A stretch of DNA of 64,000 nucleotides from Altererythrobacter ishigakiensis (GCF_001663155.1 NZ_CP015963.1:620001-684000), one strand, 5' to 3'; shown: positions 43,430 to 53,343, counted from the stretch's first letter. Numbers and translations are program-made. Notes: generated by a model not told the origin, from the letters alone.

Positions 43430-44620
43430 ATGTCGATCTCTCCCCTAATGCCAGTCTATCCCCGTTGCGGCGTACGTCCTGTGCGCGGCGAGCATTGCCA
43501 TTTGATTGATGAGGACGGCACGCGTTACCTCGATTTTGCAAGCGGGATTGCTGTGAACCTTCTGGGGCATTCGCATGAAGGCCTGATCTCTGCGATCCAG
43601 AAGCAGGCCGCCACTCTCATGCATGTTTCAAACCTGTATGGCAGCCCGCAAGGGGAGAAGTTGGCTCAGCAGCTCGTCGACAACACCTTTGCCGACACAG
43701 TTTTCTTCACCAATTCCGGTGCAGAGGCAGTTGAAACCGCGATCAAGACGGCGCGTGCGTATCATCAGCATGAAGGCGATACGACACGTTTCGAATTGAT
43801 CACCTTCGCCAATGCATTTCATGGCCGCACGATGGCAACAATCAGTGCGTCAAACCAGGAAAAGATGCACCACGGCTTCTCGCCGCTGCTTGCGGGGTTT
43901 AAATACGCGGAGTTCGACAATCTGGAATCCGCCAAGGCGTTGATGGGGCCTAATACGGCGGGCTTCCTCGTAGAGCCTATTCAGGGCGAAGGTGGGATTC
44001 GCCCTGCATCCGAAGAATTCATGCAGGGATTGCGTCAACTTGCGGACGAAAATGATCTCATGCTCGTGCTTGATGAAGTACAGTGCGGCGTTGCACGAAC
44101 CGGCACGCTATATGCCTATGAGCAATATGGCACCACGCCTGATATCGTGGCGACCGCAAAGGGCATTGGCGGCGGTTTTCCGTTGGGCGCATGTCTGGCC
44201 ACAGAGAAGGCCGCACGCGGAATGACCTTTGGTACGCACGGCTCCACTTACGGTGGCAATCCACTTGCGATGGCAGCTGGCTCAGCCGTGATGGAGGCCG
44301 TCGCCAACGACGAATTCCTCGGCGAAGTCCGGGAGAAAGGTGACCGTCTACGAAGCCGCCTTGAACAGTTTATCGGTAACTATCCGGAGCTTTTCGAGCT
44401 TGTCCGTGGAAAGGGGCTGATGCTTGGTATCAAGATGAAGGTCGAGAGCCGTCCATTCTTTGTGCACCTGCGCGACAACCATCAGCTTTTGACTGTTGCG
44501 GCCGGAGACAACACACTTCGTGTCTTGCCACCTTTGGTAATCGGCGATGCAGAGATCGAAGAATTCTTCGAAAAGCTCTCCGCAGGCGCAGCGAGTTACG
44601 AAATCCCGCAGGCAAGCTGA
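43430..44620 (+). CDS. argD: Acetylornithine / succinylornithine aminotransferase
   Basis: 396 aa from ATG 43430 with GAGG upstream. This is a class III PLP aminotransferase: [68 protein letters not shown], and the PLP-lysine region [13 protein letters not shown]. Function: converts N-acetylglutamate semialdehyde to N-acetylornithine in arginine synthesis. The TGA overlaps the argF ATG (TGATG), and hslO follows, the usual alphaproteobacterial argD-argF-hslO row. Confidence 0.94.
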   Translation: MSISPLMPVYPRCGVRPVRGEHCHLIDEDGTRYLDFASGIAVNLLGHSHEGLISAIQKQAATLMHVSNLYGSPQGEKLAQQLVDNTFADTVFFTNSGAEAVETAIKTARAYHQHEGDTTRFELITFANAFHGRTMATISASNQEKMHHGFSPLLAGFKYAEFDNLESAKALMGPNTAGFLVEPIQGEGGIRPASEEFMQGLRQLADENDLMLVLDEVQCGVARTGTLYAYEQYGTTPDIVATAKGIGGGFPLGACLATEKAARGMTFGTHGSTYGGNPLAMAAGSAVMEAVANDEFLGEVREKGDRLRSRLEQFIGNYPELFELVRGKGLMLGIKMKVESRPFFVHLRDNHQLLTVAAGDNTLRVLPPLVIGDAEIEEFFEKLSAGAASYEIPQAS

Positions 44621-45573
44621 TGACAGCACCGCTTGATCTTGCGCCTGAGGTGCGCAGTTTTCTCGATCTTTCTGACGCGGGCGGTGAAGCAATCGCGGCA
44701 ATGATTGCCGATGCCATCGATCGCAAAGCGGCTCGCCAAGGGTGGCCAAAGGGCAAGCCCGACGCAGATCAGCCGCTCGCGGGACATGTTCTGGGCATGG
44801 TGTTTGAGAAGAACTCTACGCGGACCCGGGTCAGTTTTGACATTGCAATGCGGCAATTGGGGGGATCTTCACTGATCCTGGACTCAGCTTCGAGCCAGCT
44901 AGGGCGCGGTGAGTCCATTGCGGATACAGCGCGTGTACTTAGCCGCATGGTGGATGTGATCATGATGCGGACAGATGATCACGCGAAGGTGGAAGAGATG
45001 GCGCACTATGCCCATGTGCCGGTCATCAATGGTCTGACAGATCGCTCACACCCATGTCAGATAGTAGCCGACCTGCTGACCATAATCGAACACGGAAAGC
45101 CTCTACCCGGGCTTGAATTGGCGTGGTTCGGTGATGGCAACAATGTTCTGCATTCCATTCTGGAAGCCGCTGGGCTGATGAAGTTCAATGTACGAGTGGC
45201 CACACCTGACGGTTATCAGCCGGAAAGCGAATTCATTGAACTGGCAAGAGCCGGCGGATCAAATGTAACCTTGACCCAAGACGCGGCACTTGCCGCCGAT
45301 GGTGCTGACATCATTGTTACCGACACATGGGTATCGATGGGCCAGGATCACGCGCACAACAAGCTTGCCGCAATGGCACCCTATCAGGTCAATGAAGCTT
45401 TGATTGCGAAGGCGAATGACGATGCGAAGTTCTTGCACTGTCTGCCGGCACACATCGGCGAGGAAGTGACCGAAACTGTATTTGAAAGCAGTCAATCAGT
45501 TGTTTTCGATGAAGCAGAAAATCGTATCCACGCACAGAAATCAATCTTGCGATGGTGCTTTGGTCAGATTTGA
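44620..45573 (+). CDS. argF: Ornithine carbamoyltransferase
   Basis: 317 aa. Carbamoyl-phosphate site: [11 protein letters not shown]; ornithine loop and domain link: [10 protein letters not shown] (His-Pro-Cys-Gln); DTWVSMGQ (the DxxxSMG motif); and [11 protein letters not shown], the catalytic Cys-Leu-Pro loop. It makes citrulline from ornithine and carbamoyl phosphate. Overlaps argD by one base and is followed by hslO. Confidence 0.97.
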   Translation: MTAPLDLAPEVRSFLDLSDAGGEAIAAMIADAIDRKAARQGWPKGKPDADQPLAGHVLGMVFEKNSTRTRVSFDIAMRQLGGSSLILDSASSQLGRGESIADTARVLSRMVDVIMMRTDDHAKVEEMAHYAHVPVINGLTDRSHPCQIVADLLTIIEHGKPLPGLELAWFGDGNNVLHSILEAAGLMKFNVRVATPDGYQPESEFIELARAGGSNVTLTQDAALAADGADIIVTDTWVSMGQDHAHNKLAAMAPYQVNEALIAKANDDAKFLHCLPAHIGEEVTETVFESSQSVVFDEAENRIHAQKSILRWCFGQI

Positions 45574-45628
45574 CAAGTGAAGGGCTCGCGCTCTTTCAAT
45601 CGCTGACAATGGACCCATATCTTTGCGC

Positions 45629-46519
45629 ATGAAAAAGCACGTCGAAACCTTTCAAGACCAACTGCTGAATTTCAGTATACCGGATCGCGACGCCCGCGGC
45701 CGAATAGTGCGTCTTGATCGGGTGGTAGGAGAAGTCCTCAGCGCGCATGATTATCCTGAACCGGTCAGGCACTTGCTTGCCGAGGCCCTGATACTTGCTG
45801 CATTGATGGGCGGCTTGCAGAAAGACGATGGTGCACAACTGACGATGCAGGCGCAAACGCAAACCGGGCCTGTCAAGCTGCTGGTTGCGGATTTCCGGAT
45901 GGGAGAACTGCGCGGTTACGCAGACTTCGATCATCATGCATTGGCTGACGTAGGTGCGAATCCGTCGCTTAAGCGGCTATTCCGCAGCGGCTATCTTGCG
46001 ATTACTTTCGAAACCGGGAAAGGGCAGCGCTATCAGGGGATTGTGCCGCTTGAAGGGGCGTCCCTGTCGGAAGCTTGCGAGCACTATTTTGTTCAGTCCG
46101 AACAGATCCCGACCTTGTTGCGGCTCGGAATCAGATTCCAGGGTGAGGCGTGCCTCGCTGGCGGGATACTCGTTCAGCATTTGCCGCAAGGTGAAGTTGG
46201 TCGAGCACGATTGCATGCCGAAATGGAGCACCCCGATTGGGAGCATGTGTCGGCGCTCGCCGGCAGCATGAGCCATGCCGAACTGGTTGATCCGAAGCTT
46301 TCGATGGAGGCGCTGATTTGGCGCCTGTTCCACGAAGAGAACAAAATTCTGATCGAGAAGGGTGTTAAGCTTGCCAAAGGCTGCCGATGTTCAGTCGGGC
46401 ATTATGACAGCGTTATCTCCAGGTTTCCAGAATCCGAGCGCGACGAAATGCGCAATGAACAAGGTAATATCGTTGTCGACTGCGCCTTCTGCTCGAAAGA
46501 GTTTATCTTGAGCATTTAA
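45629..46519 (+). CDS. hslO: Redox-regulated chaperone Hsp33
   Basis: 296 aa from ATG 45629. The C-terminal zinc site is CRC...CAFC (CRCSVGHYDS and DCAFCSKEF), i.e. C-x-C then C-x2-C, the four cysteines that form two disulfides upon oxidation and activate the chaperone. The N-terminal core has LAEALILAALMGGL and GELRGYADF. It protects unfolded proteins under oxidative stress. It lies 55 bases after argF. Confidence 0.95.
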   Translation: MKKHVETFQDQLLNFSIPDRDARGRIVRLDRVVGEVLSAHDYPEPVRHLLAEALILAALMGGLQKDDGAQLTMQAQTQTGPVKLLVADFRMGELRGYADFDHHALADVGANPSLKRLFRSGYLAITFETGKGQRYQGIVPLEGASLSEACEHYFVQSEQIPTLLRLGIRFQGEACLAGGILVQHLPQGEVGRARLHAEMEHPDWEHVSALAGSMSHAELVDPKLSMEALIWRLFHEENKILIEKGVKLAKGCRCSVGHYDSVISRFPESERDEMRNEQGNIVVDCAFCSKEFILSI

Positions 46520-46617
46520 CGGCAACTTGTCGCTGTTCAGCAACGGTTTATCGCTTGCAAGCTATCGATCTAACCCATTCTAGGCCCCATGGCCTCAAGC
46601 AATTGGCGCAGGAATCT

Positions 46618-47019
46618 ATGAAAACAATTCTCGCGATTATTGGAGTCCACGCTGCTGCTCTGGCGGCGGCATACGCCGTTCCTGGAAGCGCACAGCCGTC
46701 GGGTTTGGCGATGATGGACGGGCTTGAGAAAGGCGAATGGACGATCACATTTCGTGATGGGACGCCTGGGCGCCGGATATGTGTGCGGAGCGGCAACGAA
46801 TTGATCCAGCTTCAGCATGAGGGTGAAGAGTGCAGCCGGTTTGTAATTGAAGACAAAGCTTCTGATGCGACAGTGCAGTACACGTGTCGCGGAAACGGAT
46901 ATGGCCGAACTACAGTCCGACGCGAGACAGGATCACTGATCCAGATCGAAAGCCAGGGCATCGCCGGCGGCCGGCCATTTGAAATAAGCGCTGAAGGAAG
47001 GCGAACTGGAACCTGCTAA
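46618..47019 (+). CDS. Secreted small protein (DUF3617-like)
   Basis: 133 aa from ATG 46618 with AGGA upstream; an ORF to 46555 has no signal peptide at its start. The signal peptide is AIIGVHAAALAAAYAVPGSAQ. The mature part has GLEKGEWTITFRDG and four cysteines (RRICVRSG, EECSRF, QYTCRGNGYG and the final C), as in DUF3617 proteins with two disulfides. No enzyme motif is seen. Between hslO and queC, probably independent of both. Confidence 0.72.
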   Translation: MKTILAIIGVHAAALAAAYAVPGSAQPSGLAMMDGLEKGEWTITFRDGTPGRRICVRSGNELIQLQHEGEECSRFVIEDKASDATVQYTCRGNGYGRTTVRRETGSLIQIESQGIAGGRPFEISAEGRRTGTC

Positions 47020-47080
47020 AGTGTCGCCGCGCTTTGCATGAAATGATTGCAAGAGAGAATTGAGCGGCTAAGCCAGCTGC

Positions 47081-47776
47081 ATGTCTGACAATTCACCCAA
47101 AGCCGAAAAATCTGCGGTAGTGCTGCTGTCTGGTGGCCTGGATTCGATGGTGACGGCTGCGCTAGCGCTCGAGCAAGGTTTTGCGATCCATGCTTTAACC
47201 ATCGATTATGACCAGCGGCATCGTCGTGAACTTGAAGCAGCACGCCGCATTGCAAAACAACTAAATGTGGCGCGACATATCGAGTTGCAGATGAATATGC
47301 GAGCGATCGGCGGATCCGCTCTAACCGATTTAATGGACGTGCCAAAGGACGGTGTAGGAGATAGCATCCCCGTGACCTATGTACCGGCCAGAAACCTTAT
47401 ATTCCTCTCAGTATGTGTTGCAGCTGCGGAAGCTGCAGGCGCGAGTGATGTCTTCATTGGTGTCAATGCGCTCGACTACTCAGGTTATCCGGATTGCCGG
47501 CCTGAATTCATCGCGAGCTTCGCCGAAACTGCCCGCCTGGGAACAAAATCTGGTGTCGAAGGAGAAGCATTTGTGATTCACGCGCCGCTGCAGGAAATGA
47601 CCAAAGCGGATATCGCGCGCGAATGCGTTCGCTTGGGGCTCGAGCCATCGAATAGCTGGTCATGCTACGACCCCACTGAAGACGGTCTGGCTTGCGGGCT
47701 GTGCGATTCTTGTCGCCTCAGAAAAAAGGGCTTTGCCGAAGCAGGGCTAACAGATAGCACCGCTTACGCGGATTGA
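47081..47776 (+). CDS. queC: 7-cyano-7-deazaguanine (preQ0) synthase
   Basis: 231 aa. ATP pyrophosphatase loop LLSGGLDSMV, and the zinc site near the C-terminus, CYDPTEDGLACGLCDSCRLRKKGF, with four cysteines. It converts 7-carboxy-7-deazaguanine to preQ0 in queuosine synthesis. queD and queE are not in this window. No preQ1 riboswitch-like leader is seen in the 60 bases upstream. Confidence 0.95.
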   Translation: MSDNSPKAEKSAVVLLSGGLDSMVTAALALEQGFAIHALTIDYDQRHRRELEAARRIAKQLNVARHIELQMNMRAIGGSALTDLMDVPKDGVGDSIPVTYVPARNLIFLSVCVAAAEAAGASDVFIGVNALDYSGYPDCRPEFIASFAETARLGTKSGVEGEAFVIHAPLQEMTKADIARECVRLGLEPSNSWSCYDPTEDGLACGLCDSCRLRKKGFAEAGLTDSTAYAD

Positions 47777-47802
47777 CCCGCAGTTTGGCGAGAGGCATTT
47801 AA

Positions 47803-49383
47803 ATGAGTGATCCTGCGCAGTTGCAGATAGAGGAATCTGCAGGCGACCAAAAGGTACCTGCATACAGCTGGTATGCGCTAAGCATTCTGGTCGTTGTTTA
47901 TGTGCTGAACTTTGTTGACCGCAATATCATTTCGATACTCGCTGAGGACATCAAAGCTGATTTGGGGCTTCGTGACGACCAAATCGGATTTCTCTATGGT
48001 ACTGCGTTCGGAGTGTTCTACGCGCTTTTCGGCATCCCACTCGGCAAATTGGCCGATAGCTGGAACCGGGTACGCTTAATGACGGCTGGTTTGGCCATCT
48101 GGTCAGCATTCACTGCCTTGTCCGGATTTGCCAAGAATTTTGCGATGTTGAGCGTCGCGCGAATTGGGGTCGGCGTGGGTGAAGCAACTGCAAGTCCCAG
48201 TGCTTACTCGTTAATTTCTGATTGGTTTCCAAAGAAAATGCGAGCGACTGCTTTGGCAATCTACTCGTCTGGGTTGTACGTTGGCGGTGGTGTTTCTCTC
48301 CTGATTGGAGGCGCGATCGTTGAGCGCTGGAATGCCGCTTATCCAATGGATGCACCTTTGGGACTGGCCGGCTGGCAAGCTGCTTTTATTATCGTAGGTC
48401 TACCAGGGCTGCTTCTGGCGGTATTGGTCGCGACCTTGCGAGAGCCGTTGCGAGGCCAGAGCGAAGGCATAACTACGCCACCTCCAAAAGATCCGTTCCG
48501 CGGCTTTTTCCGGGAACTCGTAGCCGTGATCCCTCCATTCACTTTGATCGGAGCAGCGCAGGCGGGCGGCCGTGGAATTGCCCTTAACCTCGCGGGTGCA
48601 TTGGTAATCGGCGGGATCGCCTACGCAATGGCTGTTGCAACGGACAACTATCAGCAATGGGGAGCGGTTGGGATCGGATATTACGCGATCTTCAGTTGGG
48701 CATCTACGCTCAAGCGCCGCGATGAACCTACGTTTCGCCTTATCTGGGGAACGCCAGCGTTCCTTACAACAATTCTTGGATACGGTATGGTCGCCTTCAT
48801 GTCCTATGCGGCATCGTTTTGGGCCGCGCCTTACGCCATCCGTATTCTTGAGGAAGCACCATCCACTGCCGGTTGGTGGATCGGTGGGCCAGGGGCCGTC
48901 GCCGGTTTTCTTGGTGTCATCTTCGGAGGGCGGGCTGCCGACTGGCTGCGGGAAAGAAACCCTGCGGGTAGATTGATTGTCGTTGCATTCGGGCTCACGG
49001 CGGCTGCGCCGTTTCTCTTCCTGATGTTCACCACCGATGATCCCACCATCTTCTACATCGCGGCCTTCTTCCAATCGCTTTTCGGCAGCTCGGCGCTAGG
49101 GGGTGCGGCAGCAACAACTCAGGATCTTGTTTTGCCACGTATGCGCGGGACAGCTACGGCGACCTTCTTCCTAGCGACTACGCTGGTCGGCTTGGCGCTC
49201 GGACCCTATATGGCGGGTCAGGTTTCGACGATGACTGGCAGCCTGACTACTGGCGGGTTGAGCCTGTTGGTAGCTGTGCCGATTGGCCTGGTATTGCTGG
49301 CGATTGCTTACCGCACGGTACCCTCCGCTGAGCAAAGCGTCATTCAACGGTCTGTCGCAGCTGGGGAAACAATACAGAACTAA
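47803..49383 (+). CDS. Spinster-like major facilitator superfamily transporter
   Basis: 526 aa with 12-14 hydrophobic helices. The N-terminal motif YVLNFVDRNIISILAEDIKADLGL, and loop 2-3 GIPLGKLADSWNRVRLM (motif A-type G-x-x-x-D-R/K), are Spinster/Spns-type. The intracellular middle and last helices (about 370-500) are typical. In bacteria these transporters carry organic acids or lipid-like compounds, but the substrate cannot be read. It lies 26 bases after queC; whether it is co-transcribed is unclear. No terminator is obvious. Confidence 0.87.
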   Translation: MSDPAQLQIEESAGDQKVPAYSWYALSILVVVYVLNFVDRNIISILAEDIKADLGLRDDQIGFLYGTAFGVFYALFGIPLGKLADSWNRVRLMTAGLAIWSAFTALSGFAKNFAMLSVARIGVGVGEATASPSAYSLISDWFPKKMRATALAIYSSGLYVGGGVSLLIGGAIVERWNAAYPMDAPLGLAGWQAAFIIVGLPGLLLAVLVATLREPLRGQSEGITTPPPKDPFRGFFRELVAVIPPFTLIGAAQAGGRGIALNLAGALVIGGIAYAMAVATDNYQQWGAVGIGYYAIFSWASTLKRRDEPTFRLIWGTPAFLTTILGYGMVAFMSYAASFWAAPYAIRILEEAPSTAGWWIGGPGAVAGFLGVIFGGRAADWLRERNPAGRLIVVAFGLTAAAPFLFLMFTTDDPTIFYIAAFFQSLFGSSALGGAAATTQDLVLPRMRGTATATFFLATTLVGLALGPYMAGQVSTMTGSLTTGGLSLLVAVPIGLVLLAIAYRTVPSAEQSVIQRSVAAGETIQN

Positions 49384-49746
49384 TCGACAAAGCCTTAGTT
49401 GCTGGCGCCCGGAGCAACATTGTCCTCTCGCAGAGGCTGAACCACTAACGCGTCGGTTTGCTTGCCCGCACGACCGGCCATGGCCGGTGCATCAAAAAAG
49501 GCCTGCCGGCTTATTTTGATACTACCGTATTTAGTTTCGGCGCTGGGCACGCTGAGATTAGAGCTTGGCGATGACCGAGCCCGGTTGTCAGGCGAAGTTC
49601 ATGGAACTCTGCGTCATGTGGACTCATGCTCATCTGAATCCTTGTGTTCCTTGCGCCGCGAACGATTCAACGCACCTTCATTTCGCCAATAAGAAAGGGG
49701 CCGGATCGCTCCAGCCCCTTCCTTTTATTCTGCCGAGTGCGGAAGC
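49384..49746. other. Intergenic region with a perfect palindrome and an ompA terminator
   Basis: About 360 bases between the convergent MFS and ompA genes, no convincing ORF. A perfect 16-base palindrome ACCGGCCATGGCCGGT lies at 49473-49488, without a T-run, so it is not a good terminator. At 49695-49720 a stem with one mismatch (AAGGGGC pairing with GCCCCTT, plus GGA/TCC) is followed on the minus strand by TTTCTT; it may terminate ompA. Confidence 0.45.
49691..49720 (-). terminator. Possible rho-independent terminator of ompA
   Basis: On the minus strand a stem of 10 pairs with one mismatch is followed by TTTCTT. It ends 27 bases past the ompA stop. The T-run is interrupted, so confidence is moderate. 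Confidence 0.5.
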
Positions 49747-50829
49747 TTACATTCCCGAACCTGGGCCGTAAGTCACTTCAACACGGCGGTTCTGCAGCTC
49801 ACGTACGCCATCTTCTGTAGCTACGCGAGGCTGTGATTCGCCAAACGCTTCGCTAGAGATCCGGTCATCAGGAATACCGCGCCCATTCAGGTATTCGCGA
49901 ACTGACGCGTTGCGGCGCTCTGCGAGACCCATGTTGTAGGTTGTGGTACCTGAACGGTCAGTGTGACCAGCGAGCATTACGCTAGCAGTGCCGCAATCAG
50001 CATACGCTGTCACCGCATTATCCAGAACCGTAGCCGCCTCTGGGGTCACATCTGATTCGTCCCAGTTAAAGAACACGATGTACGGGCCAGTGTTGCACAC
50101 CGGTGCCGGAGGCGGCGGCGGCGGCGGAGGCGGTGGTGGCGGCGGAGGAGGTGGTGGTGGTGGTGGTGGCGGCGGAGGCGGCGGTGGAGCCGGCTCTTCA
50201 CCAAAGTTGTATGTCAGAGTACCCAGCAAGGAATGGGTCGAAACATCAGTTTCAATGCCTGTCCCATCGCGCAATACGATGTTGATACCCGGCGCATTGA
50301 AGTAGCGATACTTCAGGCCAACATCCCAGCGATCTGTAAGCGGTGCACGTGCACCAGCAAGGAGCTGCCACGCGATGCCCGTGTCTGAATCGTCATATAG
50401 ACCCTCTTCGTCGGGCAAACGAACTAGACCATTCTCCAATGCTGAGCGTGCAACACCCACGCCGCCCCCGAAGAAGCCTTGAAGTCCATCATCGGGCCCG
50501 AAATCGAAGAGGCCATTGAGCATAAAGCTCAGGAAATTGCCTTCGCCATTGGCAGCGACATCGGTAACACCGAAATTGATCGATTCAAGATTGGCTTTCT
50601 TATAAGCCACCTCAGTTTCGAGGCGGAAAGCTCCAAAATCGTGTCCAACAACGGCGCCAAAATCATAGCCTTCATTGTGGTCTACTGAGATATCAGTGCC
50701 ATCAACGGTGGCATCATCAACAATCATCGCACCGCCATCGACGCCAATATACCATTGGCCTTCTTTAGCGAGCGCTGGTGAGGCGAGAGCGGTCGATGCC
50801 AACGCCATTCCCATCGCGAGTTTACGCAT
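49747..50829 (-). CDS. OmpA-family outer-membrane protein with poly-proline linker
   Basis: 360 aa. Signal peptide ends at SPALA (about 21). Residues 25 to about 220 form an eight-strand OmpA-like barrel. A linker GEEPA followed by 27 consecutive prolines and APVC joins it to the C-terminal OmpA peptidoglycan-binding domain: NWDESDVTPEAATVLD and LAGHTDRSGTTTYNMGLAERRNASVREYL, with the Asp and Arg that bind diaminopimelate. Function: it anchors the outer membrane to the cell wall. The 27 Pro codons (50107-50187 on +) are made almost entirely of GGN/NGG triplets, so the linker length may vary by slippage. Confidence 0.93.
   Translation of the reverse strand: MRKLAMGMALASTALASPALAKEGQWYIGVDGGAMIVDDATVDGTDISVDHNEGYDFGAVVGHDFGAFRLETEVAYKKANLESINFGVTDVAANGEGNFLSFMLNGLFDFGPDDGLQGFFGGGVGVARSALENGLVRLPDEEGLYDDSDTGIAWQLLAGARAPLTDRWDVGLKYRYFNAPGINIVLRDGTGIETDVSTHSLLGTLTYNFGEEPAPPPPPPPPPPPPPPPPPPPPPPPPPPPAPVCNTGPYIVFFNWDESDVTPEAATVLDNAVTAYADCGTASVMLAGHTDRSGTTTYNMGLAERRNASVREYLNGRGIPDDRISSEAFGESQPRVATEDGVRELQNRRVEVTYGPGSGM
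50107..50187. repeat. Triplet repeat encoding 27 consecutive prolines
   Basis: 81 bases of NGG triplets on the + strand (CCN on the coding strand), 27 codons in a row, counted directly. The third-position base varies (mainly CGG, TGG, AGG), so it is not a pure microsatellite, which limits but does not remove slippage. Located in the linker of ompA. Confidence 0.9.
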
Positions 50830-51109
50830 AGGTATAATCCCCTTTAGATTGAGCGAACTTCGAATTTGTCACGTTTTTATCTGCTTAAACGCTCTGAGGC
50901 AAGAAGACATTAGATAGAATGTGTTGTAATTTCGCCGCTAGTATCAAGTCATCTCACCTCGTCGCCACAAACAAACGTTTGGTCGGCATAGATTCCGACA
51001 CTTGGTCTGCCTGGTGTACGCGCGTAACCTAGCGTTCGGTGGTGTGCTGCTTGCTCATCCAGCGCGCCTCGCTTAGATGGAGCTTCGTAGTTCAAGGCAA
51101 TTCTCCGAT

Positions 51110-51769
51110 ATGATGCGAATGTTGCGCGGTCTTTATGACTGGACCATGGATAAGGCCGCTCACCCGCATGCGGTGTGGTGGCTGGCTTTCTTCTGCTTCA
51201 TTGAAGCGAGCTTTTTCCCGATACCGCCACATCCCCTGCTGGGCTTGATGTGTCTGGCTCAGCCTTCCAAGGCGATCCGCTATGCTTTGGTAGCCACCCT
51301 GGCTTCAGTTGCGGGTGCGTTGCTGGGATATGCGATCGGCTGGGGGCTTTATGACACCATCGGGCAGCCGCTTTTAGCGCTGCTTGGCTTAACTGACAGT
51401 TTCCCTGTCGCGGCCTGCTATTTGCGCGAATACGACTGGGAAGCGATCGTGATCGCAGGTGCTACTCCTGTACCCTTCAAGTTGCTCACCATCACTGCCG
51501 GATTCATCAGCATGAATCTGATGACTTTCCTCCTCGCCAGTTTAGCCGCACGCGCGTTCATTTTCATGACGGTGGGGCTATTGTTCCGCGTGTTCGGCGC
51601 GCCGATCAAGGCGATCATCGACAAATACCTGGGAACTGCGACAACGCTTTTTGTGGTACTCGTTGTGGGGGGCTTTATCGCGCTGAGCCAGTTCTCGAGC
51701 GATGACGAAGCAGTTGCTGACAAGTGCGAGAATGCAACTCTGGTTCAACTGGAAGGTTCGGCGAGCTAG
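51110..51769 (+). CDS. YqaA/DedA-like (VTT domain) inner-membrane protein
   Basis: 219 aa from ATG 51110; ATG 51077 would add 11 residues and neither has a good ribosome site. Four or five helices, with WWLAFFCFIEASFFPIPPHPLLGLM (the conserved F-x-x-P-x-P near the first re-entrant helix) and GATPVPFKLLTITAGF. Such proteins belong to the SNARE-associated/VTT clan and include lipid scramblase-like transporters; YqaA itself is of unknown function. The stop overlaps the convergent crp-like gene by four bases. Confidence 0.78.
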   Translation: MMRMLRGLYDWTMDKAAHPHAVWWLAFFCFIEASFFPIPPHPLLGLMCLAQPSKAIRYALVATLASVAGALLGYAIGWGLYDTIGQPLLALLGLTDSFPVAACYLREYDWEAIVIAGATPVPFKLLTITAGFISMNLMTFLLASLAARAFIFMTVGLLFRVFGAPIKAIIDKYLGTATTLFVVLVVGGFIALSQFSSDDEAVADKCENATLVQLEGSAS

Positions 51770-52446
51770 CCCAACGCAGCCAAGCGGACTGCTTCAAGGC
51801 TGCGAATTTCGATATGGCCGTAACGCCGGGTGATCGCGCCGGACGTCTCCAGTTCTTTCAGCGCTCCGCTGACCGTCATCCGCGTCAAGCCCAACAGCTC
51901 GCCAAGCTCTTGCTGTGTGATCTCAATGGGTGCTGTCTGTCCAGAGGATCCGGCGAGCGTCGCAAGCAGGCCGGCAACGCGGGTATGTGCTGTGCCACGT
52001 CTGATCCCCGCCATGATATCGAGCGTGTCCTGAAGCTGCGCGGACAATACACCTAGCATTGCACGATACTCGTATGGATTTTCGCCGAGAGCAGCGTCAA
52101 AGTCGCTCTGCCGGACAAAGCGCACCGCGCAACTGCTGCGCGCCACCGCATCGACGACGCGTACACGCTCAGCAAACATGGCCAGCTCGCCCCAAGAATC
52201 GCCTGGACCCAGAACCGCAACACCCCGGAAGTCACCGGATTCCAGATAGCGGCCAACCGCGACCGATCCGGTCTCAATCAGGTAAAAGCCATTGGCGCGC
52301 TCACCGCGTTGCTGGATGATCTGCCCGACACGGTATGGTCTGGCTGGCGATGTCGTTATCAATTGCTGCTGAAGCTGCGGCGAAAGAGCAGCAAACAGCA
52401 TCGGGCTTGTGATCGAGCGCGGGCCGGAATGTAAAATATCTGACAT
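51766..52446 (-). CDS. Crp/Fnr-family transcriptional regulator
   Basis: 226 aa from ATG 52446; the longer frame to 52506 would overlap the divergent gene. N-terminal cyclic-nucleotide-binding-like domain (VGQIIQQRGERANGFYLIETGSVAVGRY, ESGDFRGVAVLGPGDSWGELAMF), dimerisation helix near 135-155, and a C-terminal HTH (ITQQELGELLGLTRMTVSGALKELETSGAITRRYGHIEI). The N-terminal cysteines of Fnr are absent, so it is not an iron-sulfur O2 sensor. It is divergent from the hydroxylase at 52497, with 50 bases between starts, and may control it; that is an inference. Confidence 0.88.
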   Translation of the reverse strand: MSDILHSGPRSITSPMLFAALSPQLQQQLITTSPARPYRVGQIIQQRGERANGFYLIETGSVAVGRYLESGDFRGVAVLGPGDSWGELAMFAERVRVVDAVARSSCAVRFVRQSDFDAALGENPYEYRAMLGVLSAQLQDTLDIMAGIRRGTAHTRVAGLLATLAGSSGQTAPIEITQQELGELLGLTRMTVSGALKELETSGAITRRYGHIEIRSLEAVRLAALG

Positions 52447-52496
52447 TCTGATGGATGGATACAGATTACCGATCTTTCCAACAAGTGGAGAGAGCC

Positions 52497-53342
52497 ATGC
52501 CATCATCGACCATCGCAGTTTTAGCCATCTTCCTCGGCTTCGCTTTGCTGGAGCTGTTCAGCACCAAGCTGTTCGCGAAGAATGAGCAGACCCGTGATGA
52601 CGGGATTGTCGAAGGTGTCAGCATGACCATGTTGTTGGCAGTTACGCAGCCGGGTATCGTTTTTCTGTCGGCTGCGATCATGGGTGCAATTGCTCCGGGT
52701 CTCGAAAGTGCGTTGGCTGGCATCAACATCTTCTTCGCGATTGCGCTATTCCTCGTTCTGGAGGATATGACACAGTATTGGTGGCACCGCGCCAGCCACA
52801 CTTTCCCGTGGCTCTACAATCTTCACCGCGCGCATCACAATGCGAAGTACATGAGTGTCCGTCTCGTGTACCGAAACAACATCCTTTACTATATGATGAT
52901 GCCGGGTCTGTGGACCGCCGGCGCGCTGCTGTATTTGGGACTTGGCTGGGTCTATGCAGGATACCTGGTCGTCAAAATGGCCGTTATCATTGGCGCACAT
53001 TCTGACGTTGCTTGGGACAAACCCCTATACCAAATCAAATGGCTTTCGCCGGTCATGTGGTTGGTTGAGCGCACAATCTCCACCCCCGCAACGCACCATG
53101 CGCACCACGGCCGCCATGCAGATGATCCGGCGGTCAACTACAAGGGCAATTACGGGAACTTGCTGTTCTTCTGGGATGTCCTGTTTGGCACGGCCAAGAT
53201 CACTCGCACATATCCTGAAAGCTATGGCGTGGAGAACCTCGCGCCAGCAACGCTGGGTCAACAGCTGCTTTGGCCAATCTTTCCGGAGAACAAGGAAATA
53301 GATGCAGAGGTTGGGGAGCAGGTGGCGGCTAAAGCCACCTGA
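52497..53342 (+). CDS. Sterol desaturase / fatty acid hydroxylase superfamily protein
   Basis: 281 aa from ATG 52497, with GGAG six bases upstream. It has hydrophobic helices in the first 100 residues and the His motifs HRASH (WWHRASHTF), HRAHH (LYNLHRAHHNAKY) and HHAHH (THHAHHGRHADD), which match the di-iron center of this superfamily. Its neighbour 64 bases downstream (convergent) is serine palmitoyltransferase, so hydroxylation of the sphingoid or amide-linked fatty acid is plausible, but this is inference. A strong stem with a T-run on the minus strand lies right after its stop. Confidence 0.87.
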   Translation: MPSSTIAVLAIFLGFALLELFSTKLFAKNEQTRDDGIVEGVSMTMLLAVTQPGIVFLSAAIMGAIAPGLESALAGINIFFAIALFLVLEDMTQYWWHRASHTFPWLYNLHRAHHNAKYMSVRLVYRNNILYYMMMPGLWTAGALLYLGLGWVYAGYLVVKMAVIIGAHSDVAWDKPLYQIKWLSPVMWLVERTISTPATHHAHHGRHADDPAVNYKGNYGNLLFFWDVLFGTAKITRTYPESYGVENLAPATLGQQLLWPIFPENKEIDAEVGEQVAAKAT

Positions 53343-53343
53343 T

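Noticed and set aside
47020..47080. preQ1 riboswitch before queC
   Set aside because: No hairpin plus A-rich tail that would form the pseudoknot was found in the 61 bases upstream.
49473..49488. Perfect 16-base palindrome between MFS and ompA as a terminator
   Set aside because: No T-run follows on either strand and it is far from both stops; kept only as a note in the intergenic entry.
49988..50305. Poly-glycine reading frame on the + strand
   Set aside because: It is the antisense of the Pro-rich linker of ompA; the gene on the minus strand has a full OmpA domain structure.
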